NCBI GenBank assembly: GCA_028345195.1
Contig: JAOMCX010000003.1
Span: 1-64,000 of the forward strand
Reading direction: 5' to 3'
DNA length: 64,000 nucleotides
From: Candidatus Nitrosopelagicus sp.
Lineage (GTDB): Archaea; Thermoproteota; Nitrososphaeria; Nitrososphaerales; Nitrosopumilaceae
The position numbers and the translations under genes were made by a program. The notes under the pieces are model-generated. The model ran no database searches. It was not told the DNA's origin and worked only from the letters and a program-made list of their open reading frames with translations. How positions within the stretch are numbered: the stretch's first letter is position 1; each line of letters begins with the position of its first letter. Below are positions 1-9,576 of the stretch, piece after piece.

Positions 1-2
1 GA

Positions 3-176
3 GATATTTTGTATGATATGGCATCAAATTTTTTAAAATTAAACGATATTGAACAATTTCTCAAATTTCTTCAAAAAGCCGTAAATGTAATGCCCAATAT
101 AAAAAATAAATCTAAAAATAATAAAGAGTTTGAAAAATTTTTCACGAATCAGAGATTTGTGGATATCACATCATAG
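3..176 (+). CDS. C-terminal end of a TPR-like protein (partial)
   Basis: An open frame enters from the left edge and stops at TAG 174-176, giving the last 57 residues of a protein. The spacing of A, F, L, K and P (MASNFLKLNDIEQFLKFLQK followed by AVNVMP) resembles the helix pair of a tetratricopeptide repeat. The final residues are basic and then run out in FVDITS. Function cannot be assigned from the tail alone. The frame lacks internal stops and has the local codon style, so it is probably real. Confidence 0.55.
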   Translation, partial: DILYDMASNFLKLNDIEQFLKFLQKAVNVMPNIKNKSKNNKEFEKFFTNQRFVDITS

Positions 177-213
177 GAAAGAATCTTATTAAAAACAAAT
201 TAAATGGAATATT

Positions 214-738
214 ATGATTTCTGAATTCTTTTTTCAGATTGCAGAATTAAAAAAATTACCGCGGTCAGGATGGAAAATAAAAGTAGGATTAGAAGATTCA
301 GAATCAGTTGCAGAACACTCCTACATGATGTCTGTAATGTCAATGGTATTGTCAGATATGAAATCTCTTAATTCAGAAAAAGTGATTAAAATGGCAATCT
401 TACACGATTGGGCTGAATCAAAAATAGGGGATTTTATGCCCGAACAAATTGGATATGATAAAAAATCAGAATTAGAAAACTATGCAATGAGTGAAATTTT
501 AGAATCACTTCCACAAAAAATTCAAGAAGATTATACGAATATTTGGAATGAGTTTTTGGTTAGAGATACACCTGAATCAAAATTGGTTCATGAATTAGAT
601 AAACTAGAGATGGCACTACAGGCAAAAATATATGAAAAAGATACAGACCCAGAAAAAGTTAAACCATTTATCATTTCTGCAGTTGAGCAAATAATGGATC
701 CGGATGTAAAGAAGATCTTAATGGACATCTTAAAATAA
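214..738 (+). CDS. HD-domain phosphohydrolase (YfbR/HDDC2-like)
   Basis: 174-aa soluble protein with the metal-binding HD signature: H35 (in SVAEHSYMM), H64-D65 with E68 (HDWAE), and D129 (HELDKLE). This order and the size match the YfbR/HDDC2 group, whose members dephosphorylate 5'-deoxynucleoside monophosphates using a divalent metal. Nucleotide salvage or pool sanitation is therefore the likely role, inferred from family only. It starts at ATG 214 and is followed 28 bp later by a small coiled-coil gene on the same strand. Confidence 0.8.
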   Translation: MISEFFFQIAELKKLPRSGWKIKVGLEDSESVAEHSYMMSVMSMVLSDMKSLNSEKVIKMAILHDWAESKIGDFMPEQIGYDKKSELENYAMSEILESLPQKIQEDYTNIWNEFLVRDTPESKLVHELDKLEMALQAKIYEKDTDPEKVKPFIISAVEQIMDPDVKKILMDILK

Positions 739-766
739 ATACAAATTTACTTTTTGGTGAGCAATA

Positions 767-1000
767 ATGTCTGAAAATAATGATGAATTGATAAAAGCAC
801 AAAATGAATTAATTGGGATTTTATTCGAGATTATCAAACGTCTTCAATCTAATAATGATTTGGATGCAGAATATTTTCAAATTATTAGTAAAAAAATTAG
901 AACTGAAAATGAAAATTCAAGATTAGAACAAATTACCAAAGAGCGTGAAGAAAATGCAGAGATCGTTTCAAGATTGTTAAAACAGATAGAGTCTAATTAA
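767..1000 (+). CDS. Small coiled-coil protein
   Basis: 77 aa, acidic and Gln/Asn/Glu-rich, almost entirely predicted helix with heptad-like hydrophobic spacing. There is no membrane segment or cysteine. The C-terminal EREENAEIVSRLLKQ resembles the end of the larger coiled-coil protein at 52102-52782 (HEREIIARIVKQ), hinting at a shared helical module. It follows the HD gene closely and its stop overlaps the convergent gene by 4 bp. Function unknown. Confidence 0.65.
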   Translation: MSENNDELIKAQNELIGILFEIIKRLQSNNDLDAEYFQIISKKIRTENENSRLEQITKEREENAEIVSRLLKQIESN

Positions 1001-1311
1001 TTACCACAACTACATGAGTCGCCGTCATTACAAGTATCATCCACGATTCTAAACTTGTTTGTTTGTTCAAATTTTGATTGTGCATAATGTGAAATATTTA
1101 CAATTCGTGATCTAACTTCTTTTACATTCCAACTACCTTCATTTTCAAACCATGATTCAATTTCATCAACATCATACCTTTCACCTTTTTCATTAATTTC
1201 TTTAAAAATTTGTTTTATGAGAGATTCATTTTCCGATGTCAAACCCGATTTATCTTCAATCAGAGTTGTAATTTCGTTTAAACGCATTATTGTTGTATTT
1301 AGCAGAGGCAT
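997..1311 (-). CDS. Conserved small protein of unknown function with Cys-rich tail
   Basis: 104 aa, with a helical N-terminal half and a C-terminus ending in DTCNDGDSCSCGN, where three cysteines could hold metal. The middle (DVDEIESWFENEG followed by WNVKEVRSRIVNISHYAQSK) reads like a small helical domain. I do not recognise the family. It ends convergently against the coiled-coil gene with a 4-bp overlap. Confidence 0.6.
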   Translation of the reverse strand: MPLLNTTIMRLNEITTLIEDKSGLTSENESLIKQIFKEINEKGERYDVDEIESWFENEGSWNVKEVRSRIVNISHYAQSKFEQTNKFRIVDDTCNDGDSCSCGN

Positions 1312-1352
1312 AGAATTGTTAATTTATATCGCATTTATAATATTTTTATCAT

Positions 1353-1700
1353 ATGCAATATTTTCAAGCGTTAAAGATGGGCCAAAAAAGAGTTGAGGCG
1401 TCACGTGCATATTTGAATTCAATATCAAATGATAGGGCAATGCCAGCTTTAGCATTAAGAGATAACAAAACCAATGTGTGGGAACCTGTTGGGGAAGAAA
1501 ATCTATATGCAGTAGTTGATGAATCATCAGGGTTTGTGTTAACAGACTCTAGCGGATATATTATTGCAATATGTGATTCAAAAGGCACCTCAAAATCACT
1601 AGTTCAGAGTCTAAATCAAGAACAAAAAGACAACATTGTAGAATTATTGAAGAAAGATAACATTGTAGAGTACAAAGGCAAAGTAGCTTTACCTGTGTAG
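1353..1700 (+). CDS. Hypothetical protein
   Basis: 115 aa, soluble, alpha then beta. The N-terminal helix (QALKMGQKRVEASRAYL) is followed by a strand-rich part containing two near repeats (YAVVDESSGFVLTD and SGYIIAICDSKG) and a Lys-rich C-terminal helix. There is no catalytic motif I can name. It lies 33 bp upstream of the LOR/SDH gene on the same strand. An overlapping antisense frame (1364-1588) is a shadow. Confidence 0.6.
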   Translation: MQYFQALKMGQKRVEASRAYLNSISNDRAMPALALRDNKTNVWEPVGEENLYAVVDESSGFVLTDSSGYIIAICDSKGTSKSLVQSLNQEQKDNIVELLKKDNIVEYKGKVALPV

Positions 1701-1732
1701 ATTTTATTAATGCCATCTATTATCATACTAAG

Positions 1733-2956
1733 ATGAACAAATATTCAAAAATCATAGAGGTTCGAGGTCATCTCATAGATTCATTGGTTTTAACAAAAAT
1801 TTTTGACAGAGTAATGGATCTTGAAGGAAAATTTGAAGTCATGAAAATTTCAGTTGGAAAACTGAAAACAGATGAAAGTTATGCGAAGTTGCGAGTTATT
1901 GGTAAAAATAGTACACATCTAAATGAAATAATGACTGCATTGCACAGAGAAGGTGCAACTACAAAAACCCAGAAAAAATGTAAAACAAAAACAGCTACAA
2001 AAAATATGGTATTTCCAGATAATTTTTACAGTACCACAAATAATCATACATCAATTTATCACAATGGAAAATGGATTAATGTAGATAACATGATGATGGA
2101 TAAATGCATCATAGTAAAAGGAAACAAGGCAGCTTGTGTTCCAATTAGAGAAGTTAGAAAAGGAGACAAAGTTGTTGTCGGAGAAGATGGAATTAAAGTT
2201 ACAACCCCAGAACGTCCGAGAGAAGGAATGAATGTTTTCCAATTCATGGGAAGTGGAAGTTCTAGTGAAAGACCAACTCAACACATTGCACGTAAGGTTG
2301 CAGAAGATATTATTAGAACAAAAAAGCAAGGCGGAAAAATTGTTTTAGTTGGTGGTCCAGCAATAGTACACACTGGTGCAGCTGATGCCGTTGCAAAATT
2401 GGTTAAATCAGGACACATAAACGCGGTATTGGCAGGAAATGCACTGGCAGTACATGATGTGGAATATGCAACACTTGGGACTTCATTAGGAATGAAAGTT
2501 AAAGATGGGACGCTTGCAGTAAGAGGTCATAGAAATCATATGGATGCCATAAACTCAGTATTCAAAGCAGGTTCGTTAAAGAAAATGGTGCAGCAGAAAA
2601 AACTAACACGTGGAATAATGTATGAATGTATTAAGAAAAAAATCCCATTTGTCTTAGCAGGTTCATTGAGAGATGATGGGCCATTACCAGATGTAATTAC
2701 AGATATTGCAGTAGCTCAAAAAGAATACAAGAAAGTTTTGAAGGATGCAAACATGGTCATCATGGTATCTACAATGTTACATTCAATTGCTACAGGCAAC
2801 ATGCTTCCAGCAAATGTCAAGGTAATTGTAATCGATATCAACCAACCAACTGTGACAAAACTTATGGATAGAGGAACGTGGCAAGCATTAGGAATTGTAT
2901 CTGATGTGGGTGCATTTCTACCAATGGTTGCAAACCAAATTGGTGGTAAAAAATGA
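1733..2956 (+). CDS. LOR/SDH-family protein (TIGR00300 type, ornithine cyclodeaminase-like)
   Basis: 407 aa, matching the length of the archaeal LOR/SDH conserved-domain family. The N-terminal 100 residues form the LOR/SDH-type domain ([20 protein letters not shown]). The rest is Rossmann-like, with Gly-rich [13 protein letters not shown] and a conserved [19 protein letters not shown]. Members occur in archaea and cyanobacteria, and archaeal ones have been linked to ornithine-to-proline deamination. The exact substrate here is inferred. The stop overlaps hisI by 4 bp (ATGA), so the two are probably translationally coupled. Confidence 0.75.
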   Translation: MNKYSKIIEVRGHLIDSLVLTKIFDRVMDLEGKFEVMKISVGKLKTDESYAKLRVIGKNSTHLNEIMTALHREGATTKTQKKCKTKTATKNMVFPDNFYSTTNNHTSIYHNGKWINVDNMMMDKCIIVKGNKAACVPIREVRKGDKVVVGEDGIKVTTPERPREGMNVFQFMGSGSSSERPTQHIARKVAEDIIRTKKQGGKIVLVGGPAIVHTGAADAVAKLVKSGHINAVLAGNALAVHDVEYATLGTSLGMKVKDGTLAVRGHRNHMDAINSVFKAGSLKKMVQQKKLTRGIMYECIKKKIPFVLAGSLRDDGPLPDVITDIAVAQKEYKKVLKDANMVIMVSTMLHSIATGNMLPANVKVIVIDINQPTVTKLMDRGTWQALGIVSDVGAFLPMVANQIGGKK

Positions 2957-3285
2957 CAGTAAAAGAAGTTGAAAATATTGATTTTGAAAAAGGAGACGGA
3001 CTTGTTCCAGTAATAGTTCAAGATTCAGATTCAAAAGATGTACTTACCCTAGCATACACAAACAAAGAATCACTAGAACTAACTAAAAAAACTGGAAATT
3101 CATGGTTTTGGAGCCGTTCTAGAAATAAACTATGGATGAAAGGTGAAGAATCTGGAAATACACAGAAAGTGAAAAAAATACTAGTCGATTGTGATTCAGA
3201 TGCAATAATTTACTTGGTGGAACCATCAGGTCCTGCATGTCACCTTGGAGAACAAACCTGTTTTCATAATGATATGGAATCTTAG
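2953..3285 (+). CDS. hisI: Phosphoribosyl-AMP cyclohydrolase
   Basis: 110 aa, the typical size of a stand-alone HisI. It opens the adenine ring of PR-AMP in histidine biosynthesis. Seen: [20 protein letters not shown], the Mg/Zn-binding DCDSDA, and the zinc cysteines in [10 protein letters not shown]. No HisE domain is fused. ATG 2953 overlaps the stop of the LOR/SDH gene. No other his genes are in the window, so the rest of the pathway must lie elsewhere. Confidence 0.95.
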   Translation: MTVKEVENIDFEKGDGLVPVIVQDSDSKDVLTLAYTNKESLELTKKTGNSWFWSRSRNKLWMKGEESGNTQKVKKILVDCDSDAIIYLVEPSGPACHLGEQTCFHNDMES

Positions 3286-3288
3286 AAT

Positions 3289-4695
3289 TTATTGATTTAA
3301 TTTTGATTTAATTAATTCAAGTGTTTTAACAGGATCAGCTTTGCCTTTTGTTTTCTGCATTACTTTTCCAACTAGGAAATTCACTGTTTCAGGACGTTCT
3401 TTTGCGTCAATTACTGCCTGTTTTTCTTCTTCAAAAATTTGAGATATTATAGTATCAATTTCAGATGAATCCGAAACTTGACCCAAATCCATTTCATCCA
3501 ATACAAATTTTGTATCTTTACCAGATTTCATAATTTCTTGAAGTGCAACTTTTGCAGAATTTCTAGTTATTGTTTTCGAATTTATCGCATCAATCAAGTC
3601 AGATAGGTGTTTAGAGGTAATCTTTGAGTTTTGTTGTTTTTCTTTAGTATCTATGAAACCTATCACATCAGTCGTTATTAGATTTGCAATATCTTTTGCA
3701 TTATCATCAGAGTATGCATTTTCGAATAATTTTGAATAGTATCTGTCTGATGCTATAATATCTGCAACCTGTGGCGCGATGTCGAATTTTTCAATATATC
3801 TTTCTTTTTTAGAACTAATACTTTCAGGCATATTTTCTTTTAATCTATCTCTTGTACTTTGATCAATTGTTACCCAAGGTATGTCATTTTCTAAGAAGTA
3901 TCTGTAATCTTGGTCTTCTTCTTTACTTCTAGAACTAACTGTTATCTTTCTTCTATCATCCCAGTGTCTGGTTTCTTGAGCAATTTCGATATCTCTTTCA
4001 AACAAACTTTGTTGTCTTGTAATTTCAAAGTGTAATGCTTTTTCCAGGTCATGAAATGAACCTATATTTTTAATTTCAACTTTATTTCCTCCTTCAATTG
4101 AAACATTTCCATCTGCACGCATTGCACCTTCTAAACCAGGTTCTGCAACCCCTAGGTTTTCCAATAAATCCGATAAAATATTCAAAAATACTCTAACTTG
4201 ACGTGGGCTTTCAAAATCAGGGTCTGTCACAATTTCGACTAACGGAGTTCCTGCACGATTGTAATCTACAAGTGTGATTTTGGTCCTTTCAGATGCACCC
4301 TCGTAAATTATTCGTCCAGGGTCTTCTTCTAATTGAATACGTCTAATCTTAATTTTTTTATCTTCAACACTGACATATCCCTCTCCTCCCACGCTCATAT
4401 CCCCATAAACATTGAGTTGTGTAATTTGAAAATTTTTTGGTAAATCTGGATAAAAATAATTTTTTCTAAAAAATGCAATTTTTTCAGGAGTATCACAAGT
4501 TAATGCAAGTGCAATACTGGTTGCAGATTCAACTGCTTTTTGATTCAATCTAGGTAATGAGCCAGGTAACCCCATACATACAGGACAAATGTTATGGTTT
4601 GCTTCAAACTCCCGGTAATTTGCCTTACATGAACAAAATAATTTACTTTCTAACTTTGTTAATTGACAGTGGATTTCCAGTCCTATTTTTGTCAT
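3289..4695 (-). CDS. gatB: Asp/Glu-tRNA amidotransferase subunit B
   Basis: 468 aa. GatB binds the misacylated tRNA and activates the side-chain carboxyl for transamidation. Seen: start GLEIHCQL, zinc cysteines in FCSCKANY and NICPVCMGLPG, RADGNVSIE, the catalytic-cradle region EEDQDYRYFLENDIP, and a C-terminal YqeY/tail domain (NFLVGKVMQKTKGKADP). It is the last gene of aspS-gatC-gatA-gatB and overlaps gatA by 4 bp. Confidence 0.96.
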   Translation of the reverse strand: MTKIGLEIHCQLTKLESKLFCSCKANYREFEANHNICPVCMGLPGSLPRLNQKAVESATSIALALTCDTPEKIAFFRKNYFYPDLPKNFQITQLNVYGDMSVGGEGYVSVEDKKIKIRRIQLEEDPGRIIYEGASERTKITLVDYNRAGTPLVEIVTDPDFESPRQVRVFLNILSDLLENLGVAEPGLEGAMRADGNVSIEGGNKVEIKNIGSFHDLEKALHFEITRQQSLFERDIEIAQETRHWDDRRKITVSSRSKEEDQDYRYFLENDIPWVTIDQSTRDRLKENMPESISSKKERYIEKFDIAPQVADIIASDRYYSKLFENAYSDDNAKDIANLITTDVIGFIDTKEKQQNSKITSKHLSDLIDAINSKTITRNSAKVALQEIMKSGKDTKFVLDEMDLGQVSDSSEIDTIISQIFEEEKQAVIDAKERPETVNFLVGKVMQKTKGKADPVKTLELIKSKLNQ

Positions 4696-6140
4696 AATGG
4701 AACCTCCGGTAAATTGGTCTTTGATTCTAATGCATATGCAGATTGGAATAGTGACTTTTCGTTCAAACTATTTGCCATGATCTGCATTCCTATAGGAAGT
4801 CCATTAATCACACGGTATGGAACAGAAATTGCAGGCTTGCCAGTAAGATTTGCAGTAACGGTATTGTAATCTAATAGCATTAGCGTTACAGGATCATCAA
4901 TTTTTTCTCCAAATTTAAATGGCTGTACAGGTGCAGTAGGGGAAATAAGATAATCAAATTTTTCAAATGCTTTATTGATCTCAGAGATTAATTTTGATTT
5001 CACTTTTAGTGCCTTTAAGAAATATTTGCCGGCATGCCCTGCAGATGGTACAAACCCTCCTAGAATAATTCTACGTGTTACTTCAGGTCCAAATTTTGCG
5101 CGTGATTTCGATATGTAAGAATTGTATTCATAACCTTCAGATTCTAATTCATAACCATAACGAATGTTATCATAACGTGCTAAATTACTACCCGCTTCAG
5201 TTGAAGTTATCGTATAATATGCAGCAACAGTATAAGGGATGGTAGGAAGTGTTACTTCTTCACATGAAGCACCTAAACTCTCAAAATCACCTATAGCGTC
5301 TTTTGTAGCTGTGGAAACTTCTGAGCTTAAACCTTCAGACGTGGTCATTTCTTTTATAATTCCAATTTTCTTGCCTTCAATTCCATCTTCAATATTTTCC
5401 AGATAATTCACATTATCATTATCGATCGTGGTGTCATCATTAGCATCTTGACCAGCAATTATGTTTAACAAAAATGCAGAGTCTTTTACAGTTTTTGTCA
5501 TTGGGCCAATCTGTTCAATACTATTTGCATAAGAAATCAGACCATATCTACTGATTAATCCATATGTTGGTTTTAGACCTACAACTGAACAAAAACTAGC
5601 AGGGTTTCTAACAGATCCTCCTGTATCAGAACCTAGGGATGCGAGACATTCATTTGCAGCAACAGATGCAGCACTTCCGCCTGAAGATCCTCCAGGTACA
5701 TAGTCAAGATTCCAAGGATTTTTTGTAGGACCAAATGCACTAAATTCAGTAGTCAAGCCCATAGCAAATTCATCCAAATTTGTTTTACCAGTAATTACTG
5801 CATCTTCATCCTGTAAGCGATTTATAACCGTGGCAGTGTATGGAGCGATAAAATTTTCTAATATTTTTGAAGCACATGTAGTTTTAGTACCTGTGATGCA
5901 AATGTTATCTTTGATTGAAATAGGGAATCCATAGCATTGACCAATTTTCTCTCCAGATGATATTTTTTGATCAATTAGTTTTGCATCGTTTAGTGCAGAA
6001 TCATTTAATGATAGATATGCATGTACGTCACTATCTACATCTTTAATTCGTTGTAAAGTTTCAGCGGTAAACTCTTCAACAGTAAAAGTTCCAGATTTCA
6101 CATCTTCGATGTATTTTAGAATAGAAGTGTTAAGGTTCAT
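4692..6140 (-). CDS. gatA: Asp/Glu-tRNA amidotransferase subunit A
   Basis: 482 aa amidase subunit that releases ammonia from glutamine (or asparagine) and channels it to GatB. The Ser-cisSer-Lys triad is visible: Lys in FPISIKDNICITGT, and the serines in PGGSSGGSAASVAA and GSDTGGSVRNPASF. Length is normal. It starts at ATG 6140, directly after the gatC stop, and overlaps gatB by 4 bp, so the three subunits should be made in equal amounts. Confidence 0.96.
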   Translation of the reverse strand: MNLNTSILKYIEDVKSGTFTVEEFTAETLQRIKDVDSDVHAYLSLNDSALNDAKLIDQKISSGEKIGQCYGFPISIKDNICITGTKTTCASKILENFIAPYTATVINRLQDEDAVITGKTNLDEFAMGLTTEFSAFGPTKNPWNLDYVPGGSSGGSAASVAANECLASLGSDTGGSVRNPASFCSVVGLKPTYGLISRYGLISYANSIEQIGPMTKTVKDSAFLLNIIAGQDANDDTTIDNDNVNYLENIEDGIEGKKIGIIKEMTTSEGLSSEVSTATKDAIGDFESLGASCEEVTLPTIPYTVAAYYTITSTEAGSNLARYDNIRYGYELESEGYEYNSYISKSRAKFGPEVTRRIILGGFVPSAGHAGKYFLKALKVKSKLISEINKAFEKFDYLISPTAPVQPFKFGEKIDDPVTLMLLDYNTVTANLTGKPAISVPYRVINGLPIGMQIMANSLNEKSLFQSAYALESKTNLPEVPL

Positions 6141-6407
6141 CTAATTCATCTTTGGAGCACGAACATAATGTTCACGGAAGTTTTTTAATGATTCAATTAG
6201 TTTTTTATCATTTGGAATAAATTCATCTTTTCGTAATTCGTTTAAGGATTTTTGTTGAGCAGTGATTTCTTCAGAAGATAGATCAATTTGGTCTAAAATA
6301 TCAAAATATTCGAGCATTTTCTTTACACGGCTTACGTGTTCACCATGTTCTTCTAGATCAATTTTCATTAATTCTGCTACTCGGATTATTTCTTCTTCAT
6401 CAACCAT
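6141..6407 (-). CDS. gatC: Asp/Glu-tRNA amidotransferase subunit C
   Basis: 88 aa, the usual GatC size. GatC wraps around the GatA-GatB interface. The sequence shows the family pattern of an N-terminal helix (EEIIRVAELMKIDL), a second helix (VKKMLEYFDILDQID) and an extended tail containing the usual LR.DE element (LNELRKDEF). It sits between aspS (44 bp gap) and gatA (no gap). Confidence 0.9.
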   Translation of the reverse strand: MVDEEEIIRVAELMKIDLEEHGEHVSRVKKMLEYFDILDQIDLSSEEITAQQKSLNELRKDEFIPNDKKLIESLKNFREHYVRAPKMN

Positions 6408-6451
6408 GTTTTGAAGTAAAATATCCCATAGATATTATTTTGCTAGGACGA

Positions 6452-7762
6452 TTAAGGCGTTAGTCTGTCGACATCTCTAGGGTAGAACGTTGTATCTCGA
6501 ATATTTTCAGTTCCAGTAAGAGCCATCATTAATCTTTCAAGACCGATTCCACATCCAGCATGAGGTGGAACACCGAAATCAAATATGTTAAGATGGTAAT
6601 CAAATGCCTCAGTTTTCATGCCTTTATTCTTCATTCTATCCTCTAATTCAGATTTCTTTTCAATTCTTGTGCTTCCAGAAGATAATTCCAAATCTCCCCA
6701 CATCAAATCAAATGATTCAGATATTTTTTCATCGTCTTTTTTCACCTTGACATAGAAAGGTTTTGGGCCCATTGGCCAGTCAATAATGAAGTAAAATCCA
6801 GTTAAACCGATTTTTTGCAGGTTTTTTGGATACAAATCATCACCCCATTGTGCCTTGACTCCTGCAGCCTGCATCTTTTCAATTAATTCTGCATATTTGT
6901 AACGTGGAATTTTATCAGGAATATCGGGAACGTTAAATTCAACATCTGGGTTTTCTTTTACAAAATTTTGAACCGTAGTGATACAGTTTTTGATTAGGTC
7001 TTCGATTCTGTCCATCACATCATTATAATCCACATATGCTTCTTCAAAATCAATAGAAATTGCTTCAGACAAATGTCGATTTGTTCTAGAGGGTTCTGCT
7101 CTAAATATTGGAGCGATTTCAAAAACTTTTTCAAAACTCATTGTCAATTGTTCTTTGTAAAGTTGGGGGCTCTGAGCTAAGAATGCTTCTTTATTGTAAT
7201 AGAAGATTGGAAATAATGCTGCACCGCCTTCGGTAGCAGTAGCAATCATTTTTGGAGTATTAATTTCAACAAAATCTTCTTTTCCAAAATAATCTCGTAG
7301 TGCTTTTAGTGTGATACTTCTTGCAAGAAATATTTTTTGTAGAACATTTCGTCTAAGATCAATAGCCCTTACTTCTAATCGAGTATCAATATTTTTCACA
7401 GTTTTTGCATACGGTTCAAATGGCGGGATTTTTTCAACTTCTGAAAAAACTCGCATCTCACTTGGAACTACCTCGATTCCTGTAGGAGATTTTTCATTTT
7501 TTCTAGTTTTACCAATTACTGCAATTGATGAATGTTCTTTTAGATGTGATAGTTTTTCACGAATATCATCGTCACATTCTCCACTTTTTGTGATAATCTG
7601 AATATTTCCTAATTTGTCACGAATTGTGGCAAATACAATATTTCCATGACCTCGAACTGTTACGACCCAACCCATTACAACTACCTCTGTACCTTCAGCC
7701 AGAGAATTTAATTCAGTTGAATGATGTGTTCGTCTAAGATCTCCTAGTTCAGTTCCAATCAT
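6452..7762 (-). CDS. aspS: Aspartyl-tRNA synthetase, archaeal type, probably non-discriminating
   Basis: 436 aa class IIb synthetase with an N-terminal OB anticodon domain (about 1-110) and a catalytic core. Seen: PKMIATATEGGAALFPI, motif 2 FRAEPSRTNRHLSE, motif 3 GIGLERLMMALTG and the C-terminus FYPRDVDRLTP. Recalled archaeal discriminating enzymes carry W and K at two anticodon-domain positions. Here they appear as V (GWVVTVRG) and P (EKSPTG), the latter matching the non-discriminating type. Its place in front of gatCAB supports Asp-tRNA(Asn) supply. The specificity call is inference. Confidence 0.93.
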   Translation of the reverse strand: MIGTELGDLRRTHHSTELNSLAEGTEVVVMGWVVTVRGHGNIVFATIRDKLGNIQIITKSGECDDDIREKLSHLKEHSSIAVIGKTRKNEKSPTGIEVVPSEMRVFSEVEKIPPFEPYAKTVKNIDTRLEVRAIDLRRNVLQKIFLARSITLKALRDYFGKEDFVEINTPKMIATATEGGAALFPIFYYNKEAFLAQSPQLYKEQLTMSFEKVFEIAPIFRAEPSRTNRHLSEAISIDFEEAYVDYNDVMDRIEDLIKNCITTVQNFVKENPDVEFNVPDIPDKIPRYKYAELIEKMQAAGVKAQWGDDLYPKNLQKIGLTGFYFIIDWPMGPKPFYVKVKKDDEKISESFDLMWGDLELSSGSTRIEKKSELEDRMKNKGMKTEAFDYHLNIFDFGVPPHAGCGIGLERLMMALTGTENIRDTTFYPRDVDRLTP

Positions 7763-7837
7763 TTAGTTTAAAGTAATTTTTCGGGTTTATTTTACATTTG
7801 GTTTACAATTTTTATTTTAGAGTATAATTGACAGTAT

Positions 7838-8044
7838 ATGAATACGCGAGAGCAAGCTATTGCCTACATATCAGGGGCTATTGCCACATATTCTCTTAGA
7901 AAAGAACGTGGAGAATTGGAAGATCAGGCATCAATGTATGATTTTCTAGCAAAAACCATTCCTGAAGATCTTGAATCTGAAGCAAAAATAGAGTTAATCG
8001 ATGAGATCTTTCAATATGTATCGACCAGATTATCTAGGGAATAG
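7838..8044 (+). CDS. Hypothetical small helical protein
   Basis: 68 aa, acidic, predicted all-helical (NTREQAIAYISGAIATYSLR, then DFLAKTIPEDLE and IDEIFQYVSTRL). There are no cysteines or membrane segments. Its start is divergent from aspS (75 bp between) and it is followed 34 bp later by purP. No family recognised. Confidence 0.6.
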   Translation: MNTREQAIAYISGAIATYSLRKERGELEDQASMYDFLAKTIPEDLESEAKIELIDEIFQYVSTRLSRE

Positions 8045-8078
8045 ATTCAAAAAGCCAATCGGATAAGAAAAAATACTC

Positions 8079-9104
8079 TTGACAAGCATTGCCACTTTAG
8101 GGTCTCACTGTTCATTACAAGTTTTGAAAGGTGCAAAAGATGAAGGATTCAAAACAATACTTGTTTGTGAAAAAAAACGTGAGAAATTATATAGACGATT
8201 CAAGTTTATTGATGAATTAATTATTGTTGATAAATTTTCCGAGATATTAGATGCAAAAATACAAGATAAACTCAAACAACAAGATGCAATATTAATTCCT
8301 CATGGAACATTAATTGCTCAAATGAGCTCTGAAGAGATTGAATCTATCACGGTTCCAATTTTTGGCAATAAATGGATTTTGAGATGGGAATCGGATAGAA
8401 CCATGAAGGAACAACTCATGAGAGAAGCAACCCTTCCAATGCCAAAACCCGTAACAGAACCAAAAGATATTGAAAAATTAGTAATTGTGAAAAGACAAGG
8501 AGCTGCTGGAGGTAAAGGATATTTTATGGCAGCTAATGAAGAAGATTACAATACAAAAAGAAATCAGTTAATTTCTGAAGGAGTGATCTCGAAAGATGAA
8601 ACGCTTTACATTCAAGAATATGCAGCAGGCGTTCTAGCCTATTTACAATTCTTCTACTCCCCGTTAACTGGAGAATTAGAATTCTTTGGAGTGGATCAAA
8701 GACACGAATCAGACATAGAAGGTTTAGGAAGAATTCCATCAGAACAACAATTAAAATCAAAAAAAGTTCCATCCTTCAACGTAATTGGAAATAGTCCTCT
8801 AGTTCTGAGAGAATCTTTATTGGACGAGGTGTATAAAATGGGTGAAAATTTTGTTGAAGCGGCAAAAAGAGTTGTATCTCCTGGCATGAATGGTCCATTT
8901 TGTATTGAAGGTGTGTATGATGAGAACGCTAAATTTACGTCATTTGAATTTTCAGCAAGAATTGTTGCAGGAACTAACATCTACATGGATGGTTCACCCT
9001 ACTATTCATTATTGTTCAATGAAAGTATGAGTATGGGAAAAAGAATCGCAAGAGAGATTAAGATTGCCGAAGAAAAAAATCAAATAGAAAAAATTGTTAC
9101 CTAG
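8079..9104 (+). CDS. purP: FAICAR synthetase PurP (formate-dependent, archaeal)
   Basis: 341 aa ATP-grasp ligase making FAICAR from AICAR, formate and ATP in archaeal purine synthesis, in place of the transformylase half of PurH. Seen: SIATLGSHCSLQVLKGAKDEG, ILIPHGTL, VKRQGAAGGKGYFMA, QEYAAGVLAYLQFFYSP and the C-terminal FEFSARIVAGTNIYMDGSPY metal/ATP region. The start is TTG 8079 because this gives the conserved family N-terminus and no ATG fits. Confidence 0.93.
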   Translation: MTSIATLGSHCSLQVLKGAKDEGFKTILVCEKKREKLYRRFKFIDELIIVDKFSEILDAKIQDKLKQQDAILIPHGTLIAQMSSEEIESITVPIFGNKWILRWESDRTMKEQLMREATLPMPKPVTEPKDIEKLVIVKRQGAAGGKGYFMAANEEDYNTKRNQLISEGVISKDETLYIQEYAAGVLAYLQFFYSPLTGELEFFGVDQRHESDIEGLGRIPSEQQLKSKKVPSFNVIGNSPLVLRESLLDEVYKMGENFVEAAKRVVSPGMNGPFCIEGVYDENAKFTSFEFSARIVAGTNIYMDGSPYYSLLFNESMSMGKRIAREIKIAEEKNQIEKIVT

Positions 9105-9106
9105 AA

Positions 9107-9523
9107 CTATTGTAATGCTCTGGGAATCTTTTTGATTAGATGTGAAATAGAGATTCTACCGGGACCACTAACAATTATGACTAGACTTGCAGCAAGAAGA
9201 ATCAAATCAAATTCATAACCCTTGTCACCCGTAAGACTAGTTGCACCTTTAACAAGAAAGATTGCTCCAAGCATTACTATTGATAGTAATGCACCAGATA
9301 ATCTTGTTAGAACTCCAATTAAGAGTAAAATTCCAGGTACAAATTCAGCTAATGCTATAGGAATTTGCATTTCTGCAGGAATACCCATACTAGCTATCCA
9401 TCCGCCGAATCCAGGATTTCCGAATTTTCCAAATCCGTGAACTATGAAGATAACACCAATAGTTGCACGCATTCCCATGTGTGCAATATCATGAAGTTTA
9501 CTTGTAGAGAGTTCTGCATTCAT
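9107..9523 (-). CDS. DoxX-family membrane protein
   Basis: 138 aa with four predicted membrane helices. The first contains HMGMRATIGVIFIVHGFGKF followed by GNPGF, the second PIALAEFVPGILLLIGVLTR, the third ALLSIVMLGAIFLV and the fourth FDLILLAASLVIIVSGPGR. This RxxxGxxFxxHGxxK pattern marks the DoxX/SURF4-like family, whose members are linked to quinone or thiol redox systems. The substrate is unknown here. It converges on purP with 2 bp between stops. Confidence 0.8.
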   Translation of the reverse strand: MNAELSTSKLHDIAHMGMRATIGVIFIVHGFGKFGNPGFGGWIASMGIPAEMQIPIALAEFVPGILLLIGVLTRLSGALLSIVMLGAIFLVKGATSLTGDKGYEFDLILLAASLVIIVSGPGRISISHLIKKIPRALQ

Positions 9524-9576
9524 ATTTTCTGCATTTTTTTATGAGATAATAATCAATCGGGTGTTTTCTAAATAGA

